Below, piece after piece: positions 1 through 12,539 of a stretch of 64,000 nucleotides of DNA. The stretch lies in the NCBI GenBank assembly GCA_963513935.1, contig OY740768.1, forward strand, positions 39,674,368 through 39,738,367. The letters run 5' to 3'. The first letter of the stretch is position 1. Each line of letters starts with the position of its first letter. A program made the translations under genes and the position numbers. The stretch comes from Aphrophora alni. Lineage: Eukaryota > Arthropoda > Insecta > Hemiptera > Aphrophoridae. The notes beneath the pieces are model-generated. The model made no database searches. It had not been told where the DNA came from and worked only from the letters and a program-made list of their open reading frames with translations.

Positions 1-720
1 ATTGACAGTGGTTTCAAGATTGAATATCTTTGTAGCTTACAAACAGTTGGATTCCAATTTAGTCTGGAAGTTATAAATAAGAGCTTAACTTCAATCCTTT
101 GTCCACACACATTGTTGATGAGCATTCCTTTCAGCCACTTTTTGACTGTCTCATATATGCATGTGATAAGGAAGGTCCTTTCTCCAGATAGTCGTTGTGG
201 AATTTGTTTGCTTAATCTTCCTCTAAAAAGGCAATATTTCCTAATAATTATCTCCTAAATCATGCACTTGATCTTCGTTGATCATCTTGAATGCATTCAG
301 GGTGTCTCTGGTTACCAAAACTCTTATTTTTTTTGAAGTGAGCTCTTTTACACCATTAATTATAACGAAGTATTCTACTTTTATCTGCTATCGGTGTATT
401 CTCTTCAACTTTAAACCTCATTGGGTTTGATTATTTGCATCGTCGTTGACAGCTGAGCTTTCTCCTTCAAAGGTAGAGAATCTTTCCACAAACTATTTAT
501 ATATCAAGACGTTTTGTCTTTATGTGATTTTATATGTTTGTTTTATATTTGTTACCTCTGCGCCATTACATCTGCTCTTCTCAGTTTACCCTTTTATTAT
601 TCTGATTGTCGCTTCATGTTTATGTTGAGATGTTCAACTCCATCTATAACTGTTTGTATTACAGGTTCCTACAGTCCACCCTACGTCCTACTGCATAGAT
701 CCGAGAGCGGGTGACACAGA
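1..720 (-). pseudogene. Decayed non-LTR retrotransposon ORF1 (gag-like) fragment, running off the window edge
   Basis: Seen: on the minus strand one frame is open from 254 to the window edge (84 codons, no stop). A second frame is open upstream from about 380 to 258, so the two join across one frameshift. The peptide near the edge contains NPTVCKLQRY followed by LKP, which resembles the NPxxCxxCQRxGHxKxxC knuckle of non-LTR ORF1 proteins with the second Cys and the His lost. Upstream, ERFSTFEGES (about 480-450) resembles the NRFxxLExE start motif of such proteins, and stretches like TFLITCIYETVKKWLKG fit the RRM-like region before the knuckles. Inference: an inactive ORF1 relic whose ORF2, if kept, would lie to the left outside the window. 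Stops and a frameshift show it is dead. The family assignment rests on motif shape only. Confidence 0.5.
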
Positions 721-3700
721 GTTTTTTTAAACTCCCATATCCTTCACATCCGTCTGGTTTCCACTCTCTGGTTCTCTATCGCAAGCTATCCAATGTAATC
801 TACATTCAACAGTTTGTTTGTATCTATTAAATCCCCACGAGTTGAAAGGGAAATAAACGGTCCTCCAATACAGAGTCTGTCTGTATTAGTAGGTTAGATT
901 AAAACTAGTCACTTGATATCCAGAGTTTACATATTAGTAGCTCCCCTTAAGCCATGCAACCACCTCCATGTGTGGATCAACCTTAGCTTGAGATAGATAA
1001 TGCCTTACAATTCTACCGCATTGAGTCACGTGTTAAAAAGTTCAGCCACTCTAATACGTTGCCCACTCTGCACCACGCGGAGGGGGGGGGGTGTAAGTTC
1101 AAACTTGAAACCGTACTCATACTCCCCACATAACTTCACCCTCAAGAAAATGTATGATGCAAGATACAAATATATGGTGATTCTGGAGAGCTTCGTGGTA
1201 TTAAAAATCAAGTTTTTTGAGTGATAACAGTGAATGTGGTGTTTTTAATATATATTAGATAGTAAAGTAAAAATTTAGTTCTGGTAATGGCTCAATGAAA
1301 TACTATTTGGATCATCATGATTACTAGAATATTATACTGACTATATATAAACCAGGTTAGATTTAATACATTTGCCATATGCAAATTTAAAAGTGAATCA
1401 TTGACATAAAATTCATGATCCTACTGCGTAATGAAATGTTATATTTTTCAGAGAAATATTTACCCTAACTTATTAAATAACATGCTAGACTAGTCAAATT
1501 ATTTTCTAAGCACAATGATATGCGTTAACAAAGATAGCTTATGTATGCATTTTTTTTTATTGTTATATAACCCTTATTTTATTAAAAACATGGTCACGTG
1601 ACCTGGAGAGGTAGTGTAAATAAGGGTTGTGTGCACCATAGCGTGTACAACATGAAATTCTAATCAAGTTTCTGATTCATTGAGGCAGATAAAATTGGAT
1701 AAAATATTAAATTCCCTTTACATTTTCATTATATCAAAACCTCGACTAAACATTTTACTCATTAACACAAATACAGTAAATTTATCCATTCCTAACTTCT
1801 GTTAGTGTATGTGTACTTTTTTGTATATTGCATTGAAATACTTATGAAATTTATATTATGTGTCCCATTATTACCTGTAAATGTGTTTAACAATATAATA
1901 AACATCTCAAGATATAAAAAAGCGTAATAGTTGACATTTATATTTGCAAATATTAGTTAATTTATTTCACAGGCAAACACCATAATGTATGCAATGAAAA
2001 TTATTTATATTGCTTAAATTTTCAATCATATTTTTTAATCTATCATAATTTGAATGGTTTGGTTACTTTAATTTTTACGATATGGGATACTAATTAAATT
2101 AACTGTATACTTCCGATATTTGTGTTGTAGTACAAACTTTTCAAACTTACACGGGAAGATATTATACAAAAATTTTCACTTGTAAATAGACGATTCCAAA
2201 CAAATAATTTTTAATAACTTTTGACAACAATTACATTCACAATATTTAATTTATATTCCGTGCATTATATCTGAGATGGCAGATTGATAAAACTAAGTTT
2301 CTTAATATTTACTATTGCCTGACACATATTGGGCACTTATAGTTAGTTTTTTATGCTAAAACGAAAGCCTATTTGGTCGACAGGATGGGCAGTTTGGCAG
2401 TAGTCCGTGAAGAACTCAACACTTTAAAGAAACACCCTAATAACAATTCTAACCAATTAACACACATACACTGGGATCCAGTTTTGTTAGTTAAATTGGA
2501 TTATTAATAATTTTAGAACATAAAATATAACTGCAAGTGATAGCTAAAGACACTTAATCCTAGAACTCGGTATTTAGACTCTACTGTGCCGTATAACCAA
2601 AAAAACTGGCAATTTACCATATACCGAGTGTTTGACTAATGTTACTACCTCCGGGAAAACCCAAAACCCCAAATCGCTAAATAGAAGTCGATTATTGTAC
2701 GAATTAGAATATTACTTGAAACCCATATTCGTCTAGGTGCATTTAGACTCTCGGGAGATTCTCAATTCGTGCTAACTCGTGTCTCTTAGTCGTAAATTTG
2801 GCCACAGTTGCAGTGAATCGTAATACCTCTTAAATCCCAAATTCAATCGCGATTTTTTCACATATCAATAGTTATTTTAAATTATGCACAATAAGCTAAC
2901 ATACGAACAAGACGAAGTTTCAATAAGGAATTATTCCTTATCCTCTTGTTACTCCTCCACAAAACCTATTTCATGACTTAGTCCTTATTGGTGTTTTGAT
3001 TTTTGTAGAAATTATATTGATGCAATAAATATGTATTGTAAATTTTCCATACGTATTTCTCAAATTTGATTTGATTAAAAAATTTTCTTCACTAAGAAAA
3101 AATATTACTAGGAGGACAAATTTATTTTTAACAACCTATTGCAGAGTAACTTATTATTTTTAGTCAAGATTTACGGACTGCGGAGGTTTTTTGATTCTAT
3201 ACAGTGTCTTGAAATAGGACGGAAACAAAAACTTAACTGAATGGAATGAAATGATATATCTAATTTGAAGAATATTTATTTGTCCTAAGATTTACTATTT
3301 TAAAATTTTGTTCACAGAGCAATTTGATTTGAACACCAGCAAACATCCTAATATCCAATATTAGGTATAAGTTTTAGGTCTATGTAAACTCTTCTCTCAA
3401 TCTGTACATAGTTATGAATATTGTACGTTTTAACTTATTTATTCTAATCACAAAGATCAGAGAAAGAAGAAAGGTCTGCGTGTTTAGTCAGTACACGAAA
3501 TTATTCCTGAAGGTAAATTTACAATTCATGAATCTTGACTCTTAAGGGAGAAAGTTTCAATTAAAGCCTCGTACGATATGATTAAGCTATCATCATACTT
3601 AGATCATAGATATTAGTTACGGACCAAACATGCTCTCCCATCTAACGAGTGTAAATCATGGAGTACGTGCTGCACGACCCACAGCTAATCTGTGATTCTG

Positions 3701-6700
3701 ATCTGCTTCCGGTGGCGTTTTATAATACTATGTTCAATTATATCATGTGCTCTAGAATTTGTCTAACAGCATAAAGTTGTTAAATATAATCTAAAAATTT
3801 ATAAGTAATGCTACATAAATTATATGCAAAACTATTATACATAATAAATAATATTACGTAATATCATTTATCACATTTTAAAGAGATGGAAATTATGAAG
3901 GGACTACCAATTAAATACATATTTTTAATTTTATTTAAAAAACAATCCCTCAGGAAAATAGTTTAATTGTGCGTTTTAAAAACATACCTCTAAATAAAGA
4001 GTGAACTCGTAAATTAAAAAAAAAATGATTAGTTGAATCAAAAATTAAATTATTGTAATTTTTTAGTAAAAAAACATAAACAACTAATTGCAAAAACCCA
4101 GTGATCATAATAAAAAAATATATAACATTACATTTTAATTATTTTGACTCAATATTTTACTTAAAGGTTTGTTAAAGAAAAAGAAATTTTAATGTGAAAT
4201 ACAATTAAAATTGTCATATAGTCAAATGATATGAAAAAAAACAAGTTTTGAAATAATTAAAACTCATATGGTATTTGTAATTAATTTTAAACTTTTGTAC
4301 CTATATGTAAATAGATTAATCCAAGAATTATAAAATTAAAATATACCAAGAAAATAATTAAACTCTTTCCACCACATTCATTGTTACCATGTTTGTGTAA
4401 TGTGCAATAGAGTTTCTACTTGACTTTTATTTGATGTCATATTTACTGACTGAGTGAAATTGTACATTTGAAATAATGAAAAAACGGATACACGAACCAT
4501 GTATAGGAATGTCAATTGAGGTTATATTACATTGCTCGAACAATTTAAAATTGTAATGAAGTGTCTGTGTCCGTTACCTCTGACAGATAATATTTATGAC
4601 GTTATTTTCGTAAAACTAACAATTCCACTCCAATTTCCTTCCTTTTCAAAAATTATTATAGCATCATTAATTTATAGTACAGTGCAACATTTTACTATTT
4701 GCGTGATGAATTTGAATCTAAGTTGGAATTTAGAGCAAAAGGGATTTCCATAATGCAATATTGCACATAGATTATCAAACAAATCTGTAACAAAGTTGTG
4801 TTTATAAAGGTCAATTTTAAGATGTGAAAAAATTTATAATTATTAAGAATAAATTAAGTTAAATTCCTTCTTTCTCTCTTTTTAAGATCTTCAATTATGT
4901 TATTCGGTCAGTAAATATTAAATGAGTAACTACTTATACAATAACTTATCATTCCTCTCATTAAATAAGACTACAATTATAATAAACTATTAGAGCGGTT
5001 TTCAACAGAAAAATGATTAAAACTTCTTTAATTGTTAATTTTGTTAAACAGTGTAAAACTATAAAATATTTTAATTAATGACACTCATAATATCTTTAAT
5101 ATATACTTGTTGTTTAAAGGTGGAAACCTCTCTATCGTCATCGCGTTAAAAAAAGAAGTTAAAAACGTAAAATAAATATTGTTTAAAGCGTCAGGGTCTA
5201 AACAGAAGAAAAGTTGGTGAAGAGAGATTTTATAGAGAAGATAAACAGAGAGGGATCTAACCCAATAGTATGGGAAAATTGTGTAGATCCAGTCTTGTCC
5301 CTCAGGATTGGAAGCCTGTACTCACTGAAGTTAGTCACTTTGTAATTGGTTGGTAGAATCGTCTGATTACCTTGTATTTTGTGATAATGTGTACTTCTAT
5401 TCTAGAATGAAAACGATGAAATATAATAGGACTCTATTATAACACGTTTATAAACTAATCAATAAACTAGAAAACTTTATAAATCTTCTTCGTATATTTA
5501 CAGAGTTTAAACATCAATCTGTCTGTGAAGCTGTAAGAACAATGATTTTAAATATCGATTCAAGATAATACAAGAAAAAAAGGCATTACAATATATTTTT
5601 ATTGGTGAATAGTACATATTAGAGAAATTATTCTTCCGGCTTTATATCATAAAATGTATTTGTATATATTATTCATATTTTTAATGAAATTCTAAGAAAT
5701 TTATACTCATATAAAAAACATAATATTATGTAAGTTTACTGTCCTCAACATCTTTATAGGAGAAGCTGAATGGAGTCAATATTTTTTAATTTTTGCTTTT
5801 TAGATCTTATGAAGGGAAACGTCCTTCCAAACTATTTAAAAATAATAATGAATACCAACATGAGACACAAACCAAATATTTTGTATTTATTTTGCAATAT
5901 AATGAGTCTTGCCTACCATAGTTTTGCCAGTTACGAGGCAGTTTAGCACAAATAAACGAAGACCAATTTTTTATGTGTTGAGCAGTCTCGTAAGTACCGT
6001 AATTGGTAAAAACATCTTTGGAATGACCCTAAAAGTTATATAATTTTACAAAATATTCTGTATTTTGTATATTCTGTATCAACAACCCCTATTGTTGATA
6101 GTATAAATCGAGCAAAAGATACCATTAATACGAAATCGGTTGTTATTAAGGATTACGTTTAGGTAATTATCTTTTTGAAACATAAATATCAGACCGAAGA
6201 GCTGAGTCATAAACTTTTCAACTTTTCATAACTTGAATAAGGCATCAGTTTATTTTCAAATGCATTATTATCATTAAGAATTGTGTTAATATGTTTTTGA
6301 CAAAATTTATTTTATCTTTTTATCATTACGAAAAGGGTAACAATATCGACAAATGTTTTATAACTACGTCTCATTTCAAAAATAATAACACATTATTATT
6401 ATTGTCTGGCTTTCGTTTCTTAACAAAGTTTTAACAATATCAGTAATTTATCTAGAGTTCTTAAGATATTAAGCGGAAAACTATGCTGATAGTTAGATTG
6501 ACTAACATCTAAATGAAAACGGTCATATTTTTACAGGGTTTAAACATTATAAACAGTCATAGAAATATTTGCACAAATATAATACTTTCCTTACTTTATA
6601 ACTGAAAAGTAATAAAAATAACTAATAGGAAAGGTGTTGTAAACCAAATTGTTTAAAGTAGAACGAATTCCGTTGAGAATATTCAGTTTAAAACCTGTAT

Positions 6701-8827
6701 CAGTATTGTTCATTTAACTGTATGGATGAGACATAAAAAGGATTGTGACAATGTACAAAGTGAATGAGTTTGTATATGAACTCAATGGCAAATAGTAAAA
6801 TTCCAATGAACCGTAAGGAAATAACAGGAAATAAAGTGTTATATTCACGTCCAACATCACTATCCACCGTGTTCAATAGAAGAAATAATAGTGAACATTT
6901 CAATACATATTTTGCACGTTTAAAACGCTTTGTTCACGTAAAACTGTTTGTTATTCTGTAATGTGAATAACAACAAAAACTTTACTGAAATTTAAAAATT
7001 AGAGACTTATATTAAAAATAGTCAGTACAAATTAAAAAAGATAAAACATTTCATCGTGTTAAAATCAATTAAAAAGTGTGCAATTAACAAATTGTATCCA
7101 TTTTCACAATAATAAATAAGGTCCAACTATTTCAATGGTAAATTAATATTTAATTTCTTATTACCAAAAATCTCACAGTACTAAGAAAGACTACAAGTTA
7201 CTACATTATTGAAATAAATTATTCCGACGTTTGGCATTATAATGTATTGACAATTTAATACATGTCGTTTCTATAGTTTGATTCAACTCTCTTTACAAGG
7301 GATATATTTAAAACATGTAAAATCGATAAGTTTAATAGCCAAGGAATATGTTAGAAACTAAAATTATAAATGGACTTTTCTGAATACATTTTAACAAAAA
7401 ATATTTAAAATTCATTATTATTCAATAATTTAAACAACAGAACAAATTAGGAGCACAAATCTTCCTCGATTACATTTTTTGAAACATCGGAAATAACAAA
7501 CATTTATAGAGTTTATTTTTATCTTTGACAAAATCTAAGAGCTATTTTCGTGAAAATAAAAAGAAATACTGGATCTATCAGATACGTGAAACTATTTATT
7601 AATAATATCATATTAGTTTTAATTCTTGGCTGGTTTTTTTAATTTCGTCGGGTAAAGGAAAAAGAAATGACTGTGAGTTGTGGAAATAAGGTAATTTAAT
7701 AAATTGTATCATTCCAGTAAGAAAACAAAATTATTACTAATTCCTACTTAACTCTGATTATGATAAAAGTTTAAAACATTTGATTACAAACATATATTTT
7801 TGCATAGTCTTTAATTAAACATAGTTTTATTTTCAATTGTATACGAAATTATACAAGTATTTATGAATGCTTGCTTGTTTTTGTTTTGAATGATTATATT
7901 ACGTTATGAACCTTGTAAAAGAAAAGATGTACCTAGTAGTATCATTTTATAGTCCTTACTAAATATCCTGATCAAAGATAATCCTTCACTATTGTTAAAA
8001 TTATCAAATAATTTTGTTGAATTTTTAATATTGTATACTCATCTCTGAAGGTAACTACATATGAAGCATTCCAGTGTGTGCATCATATTCTAATCTAATT
8101 GCAGTTTGCGTATCCTATATTCAGGGTTCTAACAAAGTTGTGAAGTTTGTTACAATTCTGAAGTTAAGTAAAACAGTTGTTCAAATTTAACTTCAACACA
8201 CGTCTCTTCAACTCATCAGTACTACGAACATCTTTAAACTGTTTATAATATTCGAACTTCGATTTAAGATTATAAATAAATGTATAGTTTTCAAACATCG
8301 TTAGGAATTATAAAGTACGTACAAATCTAACAATATATTATTGTTTCGAATACGTTTTAAACTGCACCTTAAACCTTTAACTGACTATATATTTAACCCT
8401 CACCACCAGGCGTAGCTTTATCGATAATAAATTTACTTTTGTCAGACAGAATTAGACAACTACAAAACACATACCGTTTTACTTGATTTAATCTAAATAA
8501 TTCTTACAATACGAAACACATCGAACAGTAGTATTATAATCAGAACTTATTTGTTTTTATATCACACAAACATTTTAAATCTGAAAAAAGTTAAGTTGAT
8601 GTTGATAAACTATATGGGTTGTATCTTTAAAAAAAATCTATATACAACTGATGAAGAACCTCATAATTATCAAGGAAATATTATAGAAGTTGTTTGAACT
8701 ACCAGTAGATACCTGGTAAATATTTGGGTTATACTAATTATATTATGCCACTGGAGTACCTAATACTGTTACCTTACAAGTAATTAACCACAAACAGATG
8801 TCAATACACTGTTATTGCAATATTGTT
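721..8827. other. AT-rich non-coding stretch, no gene recognised
   Basis: About 8 kb with only short chance frames. It holds a run of ten G at 1082-1091, a 9-bp perfect inverted repeat (ACTCGGTAT at 2575-2583 and ATACCGAGT at 2631-2639) in a slightly GC-richer patch (2375-2850), and another richer patch at 3480-3740. A short peptide in 5200-5350 is weakly RT-like but too short to call. No exon chain, tRNA or intact transposon was seen. Confidence 0.6.
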
Positions 8828-8891
8828 ATATAACAACAGATGCAGTATAACAACACACAGAACACAATTCTCATAAAAAAAATACGCCTAA

Positions 8892-8936
8892 GTATCAGAC
8901 GCGTTTCAACGACAAGGTCGTCCTCTTCAGTGATAC
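8892..8936 (-). ncRNA. Type I minimal hammerhead ribozyme motif, left arm
   Basis: Minus-strand twin of the motif at 8975-9019, with identical sequence. Stem I is formed by 8936-8931 with 8897-8892. CTGAAGA is at 8930-8924 and GAAAC at 8907-8903. The predicted cleavage site follows the C at 8898 (minus strand). A transcript of either strand through the element would therefore contain a sense hammerhead from one arm and an antisense copy from the other, and the two arms could instead pair with each other. Confidence 0.7.
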
Positions 8937-8974
8937 ACCAGCTACGGAGTTATAGTTTGATTGGTGTAGCTCGT

Positions 8975-9019
8975 GTATCACTGAAGAGGACGACCTTGTC
9001 GTTGAAACGCGTCTGATAC
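8975..9019 (+). ncRNA. Type I minimal hammerhead ribozyme motif, right arm
   Basis: Seen: GTATCA (8975-8980) pairs perfectly with TGATAC (9014-9019) as stem I. CTGAAGA (8981-8987) matches the CUGANGA core. Stem II is GACGAC (8989-8994) with GTCGTT (8998-9003), six pairs and a three-base loop. GAAA (9004-9007) follows, then a two-pair stem III (A9007-U9012, C9008-G9011) with loop GC, and the GUC triplet ends at C9013, the expected cleavage position. Deviation: G8988 lies unpaired between the core and stem II. Known: very short stem III and open stem I are the form found in Penelope-like elements. Inference: a probable ribozyme, active or recently so; the extra G could reduce activity. Confidence 0.75.
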
Positions 9020-9119
9020 TTAGGCGTATTTTTTTTTATGAGAATTGTGTTCTGTGTGTTTGTTATACTGTATAATTTTTCTCATAAGTCAAGCACAACA
9101 TTTAATATAACAACAGATG

Positions 9120-10940
9120 AATAATATTACGCTAAACAATTATATATATTATAGACGTAATTTGAATTAATATGATTATCTGTTAAATGATATGGGCCAT
9201 GCATTGTTTAACAGGTCACAAATTTCATGAATGGGCTCAAAACACAATCACATTACACATAATTAAGCACAAATATACGTCTACGAATAGAGTACACTTT
9301 GCTAAAAAAATATTATATCTTTTTTATACCTTAAAGTATTCACACAAAAATATACCTAAAGGAAGCCGACTAATAATTGCTATACCGAAACTGCTTACCG
9401 AAAATGTGCATTGAATGTTTAAAATCACAAAATATGCGGGCATACCCGTTTGTAAAACATCAAAAGAATGATTTTAAGATATGTTTAATTAATTTCAATT
9501 ACAGTACTACTGCAATTACGCCACTGTCAATAGTACTCAAAAATTAATTAGACCAGATTTCAACACAAAGGGCATTTAATTATAACATATAATCCTTTAT
9601 AATGGGTTCACAATTAATTTCTTGTGCATTGTTTAGTTCAAATAACAGAAAACAAATACTTTTTATTAATGTGTTAATATTATATTTTTTTAATTTATCA
9701 AATGTTCCTTTCATAAATTATATTACCACCTCAGAGATTATATTTTAAGTTGTTAACAGAATAAAAACCTTAAAATTAAAGATATTTAACAATAAAGCTA
9801 TCAATTTCATTTTTATTTTACTAACATCAATAATTCACTTAATACATTACTAACGTCTTGCTTATTACCCTTCCACTTATATACCTGAAAATAGTTAATG
9901 TCTTTCTGTTATCAAATAACCTAACACTTGTTACGTCTGATGACTACCATCAAATTTTAAAAGCAATTATAGTGTTAGTATTTTACTTATCGTAATATCT
10001 CTGTTTTAAAATGGTACTATGTTAAATATAGATATTAATAATTTAACTGTGATGAGCATATTTGTATAACTATCACTTGCAAACTACATGTTAAACTTTC
10101 AGTAATTTATTATATTTGACATCCGAGTATGTATTACATTATTTGGCTTTCTAATACCAATTAGAAATTCATAACAGCTAAGAGAAGTTGAAGGTCTATT
10201 TCAATATAAATGTAAGTGTAGTTTTTTGTAGGAGTTCTAAACGATAGGGTCAATGATATTTTATGACATTGCAATGGCATGTTCTAGAATAATAATGCTA
10301 CGAAAAGATAATAATAATGTTATATGGGTATTTGAATGTAGGTCATGTTTCCAAAACTTGTATAAGTTACTGATTAAAGAAATGAAGGTGCTTGTTGAAA
10401 TGGATTAAATAATGAACTAATATTTCTTTTAAATGCCTCAGAATCATTTCCAAATAGTAATAACCTTGTGAAATCACATTTTAAGTTTGTCGTTAAATAA
10501 TCATTGTATATTTCAATCTTTAAAATATATTATTATACATTGTTACTAATACTATAATAGTTACTTTTGTAGTTGGTGTTTGAAACTATAAATAGCTATA
10601 AACACTTACACTTATCGCAAACATCGAGAAAACTTAAAAAATTCTAATGACAGAGGAAAAATGTTTTGAGCTGTTAAAATATTCAAAAAACAAAAAGTTG
10701 CATACTGATCGTTTCAATACAGCTACTAAGCTTTCTGACAGAGTAAAAAGACGAAATTTGTTACTAATATTTTATTTTGGTTTAAAGTTATTTGAAAATG
10801 ATGGATTGTTCATATTATTATTAAGGTTTAATCAGACACTTGACATCATTCATGTAATTAAAAACTAATACAAAAGTTAGGAGAGTATAAAAAACTCTCT
10901 TTACTATGTGTAAAACTAAAGAATAAAAGAAAAAAACAAA
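9120..10940. other. AT-rich non-coding stretch
   Basis: Apart from small chance frames (9187-9414 and 10647-10868, plus strand, unrecognised) I see nothing with gene structure here. Confidence 0.6.
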
Positions 10941-10944
10941 ACAC

Positions 10945-11118
10945 AAATACAAGCATGTGTGTTGTGGTTTTATTTGATCACGTTTGCATTTAGTCTTAGC
11001 TTTGACTCCTCACGTGTGGTTTTAGGCTCTAGTTCTTTTCTTTGATTATAGATTTTTTTATACTATAGTATTATGCATTGAGAGTGGATTAAATCTCGAA
11101 ACGTCATGTATTTTATTA

Positions 11119-11180
<62 letters not shown>
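10945..11180 (+). mobile_element. Possible decayed Penelope-like terminal sequence ending in a TA microsatellite
   Basis: Seen: TTGTGGTTTTATTTGAT (10961-10977) resembles TTGTGTTTTATTTGAT just outside the hammerhead hairpin near 30770. At 11081-11110 a short GAGA/TCTC stem is followed directly by CGAAACGTCATG, like the GAAACGYGTC of the two hairpin loci, and then by a TA run at about 11127-11179. A proper CUGANGA core is missing. Inference: an old single-arm relic of the same class; evidence is short-motif only. Confidence 0.35.
11127..11179. repeat. (TA)n microsatellite
   Basis: About 53 bases of alternating AT directly downstream of the GAAACGTCATG motif. Confidence 0.95.
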
Positions 11181-11182
<2 letters not shown>

Positions 11183-11820
11183 GATGGCAAATATCCTATT
11201 AAACTATATTAATAATATGGCTTGTATGTTAGGCTTTCATAGCGATAATTTTTATTAATTGTAAAGACTATATTAATGCGTTATGAATGTTTTAGTAGTG
11301 GTTGTATAAACCCATTAATACCGTAACAAATTCCAGTAAAAAACATTGCATGTGTTATTTGTTCAAAAATAGATAACTTGTTACGAAAAACACTCTAAAT
11401 TGATTTTTACATTACTATTATGGATATTTTACACGCATTGAATATAAAAACATATCGAGTGACTTCAACCATATTCAGAAGATATTTTCAAAATAAAAAT
11501 TACCTAATTAAGGAGACATTTGATATGAAATAACTAAAATGTTACCACCAAATGAATGAAAACACGGTTTTCGTGAATTTGTAATTAGTACAATACATAA
11601 ACAAGACGACATTTCGATAAAGTGGCTGTCGTGAAAAATTGTGTTTTCATTAATTTACTGATTGAAGTTTCCATAAGTGTAGCTCATTACAGTTGATTCA
11701 TAAATTTCAGTTAATATTCACTCCTCAATAAGAAAAACAAAACAAAAACATTTAGAAACTTAGCCAATTTGATTACGATAAAATGATAGCGGTATCATCC
11801 ACAAATTACATCCATACATC
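11181..11820. other. AT-rich non-coding stretch
   Basis: Nothing recognisable. AACAAGACGACATTTCGATAA at 11600-11620 weakly echoes AACAAGACGAAGTTTCAATAA near 2906, perhaps traces of one repeat. Confidence 0.5.
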
Positions 11821-12040
11821 CACTGAAGTTCGAAGTAGAGTTCTATGATCACTATGGTTCAAAAGATCATTTTGTGCGGAAGGGTGGTCCTGCCGTCTGT
11901 ATAACGATGAACGTCTGTATTACACAATGTCCCTTCACCGCAATGACCTCAAAGTCCCCTATCTCTCTCCCTATCAAATACACATCTTATTCGTCTACAT
12001 TGTAATCGGTAATCAATTTGATCAATATTTTATCTTTTAG
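11821..12040 (+). repeat. Dispersed repeat family B, copy 1
   Basis: About 220 bases alignable by eye with 40945-41165. The best shared core is TGTCCCTTCACCGCAATG (from 11929) against TGTCCCTTCACCACAACG (from 41050), followed by similar CTCTCCCT...TCAAA...CAC...ATTCGT spacing. No coding potential or terminal repeats seen; a SINE or MITE fragment is likely. Confidence 0.65.
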
Positions 12041-12539
12041 TCCAATATATCAAATATAAATACAAGGTAAAATATTTAAAAATATTAGTTTATAATTTAC
12101 TATTTATATTATTACTCCAGATATATTGTATACACCATCCAATAGTACAGTTCACATTTACAAATATTCTTCAATTTTCAATACAATTCCAAACATGTAT
12201 ATTAAATATCTACTTGGCATGATAATGAAATAGCGATGCTGAAAATGATGTATTACTAATATTTAATAAAAGACATTATCAATGAGTTTTTCAATTTCAA
12301 AATAAAATATTTTGTCGCTCAATTCATCAATCTATTAAATAATAAACATAAATACTTAAAATTGTTTATACACACTGTAATTATGGTTATATATTTTTGT
12401 TATAATGATGGATTTTTCATTGTGATATTATTGAATAATCGGCAATTTATACCATGTATATAATTTAACTATCTTCGTGGATTTTACAGTAAGTGACTTG
12501 AATGGAAAGAAAGAGGGTGGCTAAAAGGGTTATAATCAG

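Larger units (their letters stand above)
8828..9119. mobile_element. Long inverted-repeat element carrying hammerhead ribozymes (Penelope-like pLTR candidate)
   Basis: Seen: arms 8843-8938 and 8973-9070 are reverse complements along their whole length, differing only by one-base indels in two places (96 versus 98 bases), with a loop of about 34 bases. Each arm contains a hammerhead core. The 15-mer ATATAACAACAGATG occurs at 8828-8842, touching the left arm, and again at 9105-9119, 34 bases beyond the right arm, so it could be a target-site duplication around a 262-bp insertion. Known: Penelope-like retroelements carry minimal type I hammerheads in their terminal pLTRs, which may be inverted. 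Inference: a solo inverted pLTR pair or non-autonomous derivative; there is no RT or GIY-YIG coding inside. Near-perfect arms mean it is young or maintained. A DNA-type foldback MITE is the main alternative. Confidence 0.75.

Noticed and set aside
2575..2639. 9-bp inverted repeat as ends of a tiny transposon
   Set aside because: Only 65 bases overall with no flanking duplication or second copy seen.
5200..5350. Short plus-strand peptide SSLVPQDWK resembling the RT block GxVPxDWK
   Set aside because: Nine residues only, with no neighbouring RT blocks found in order.
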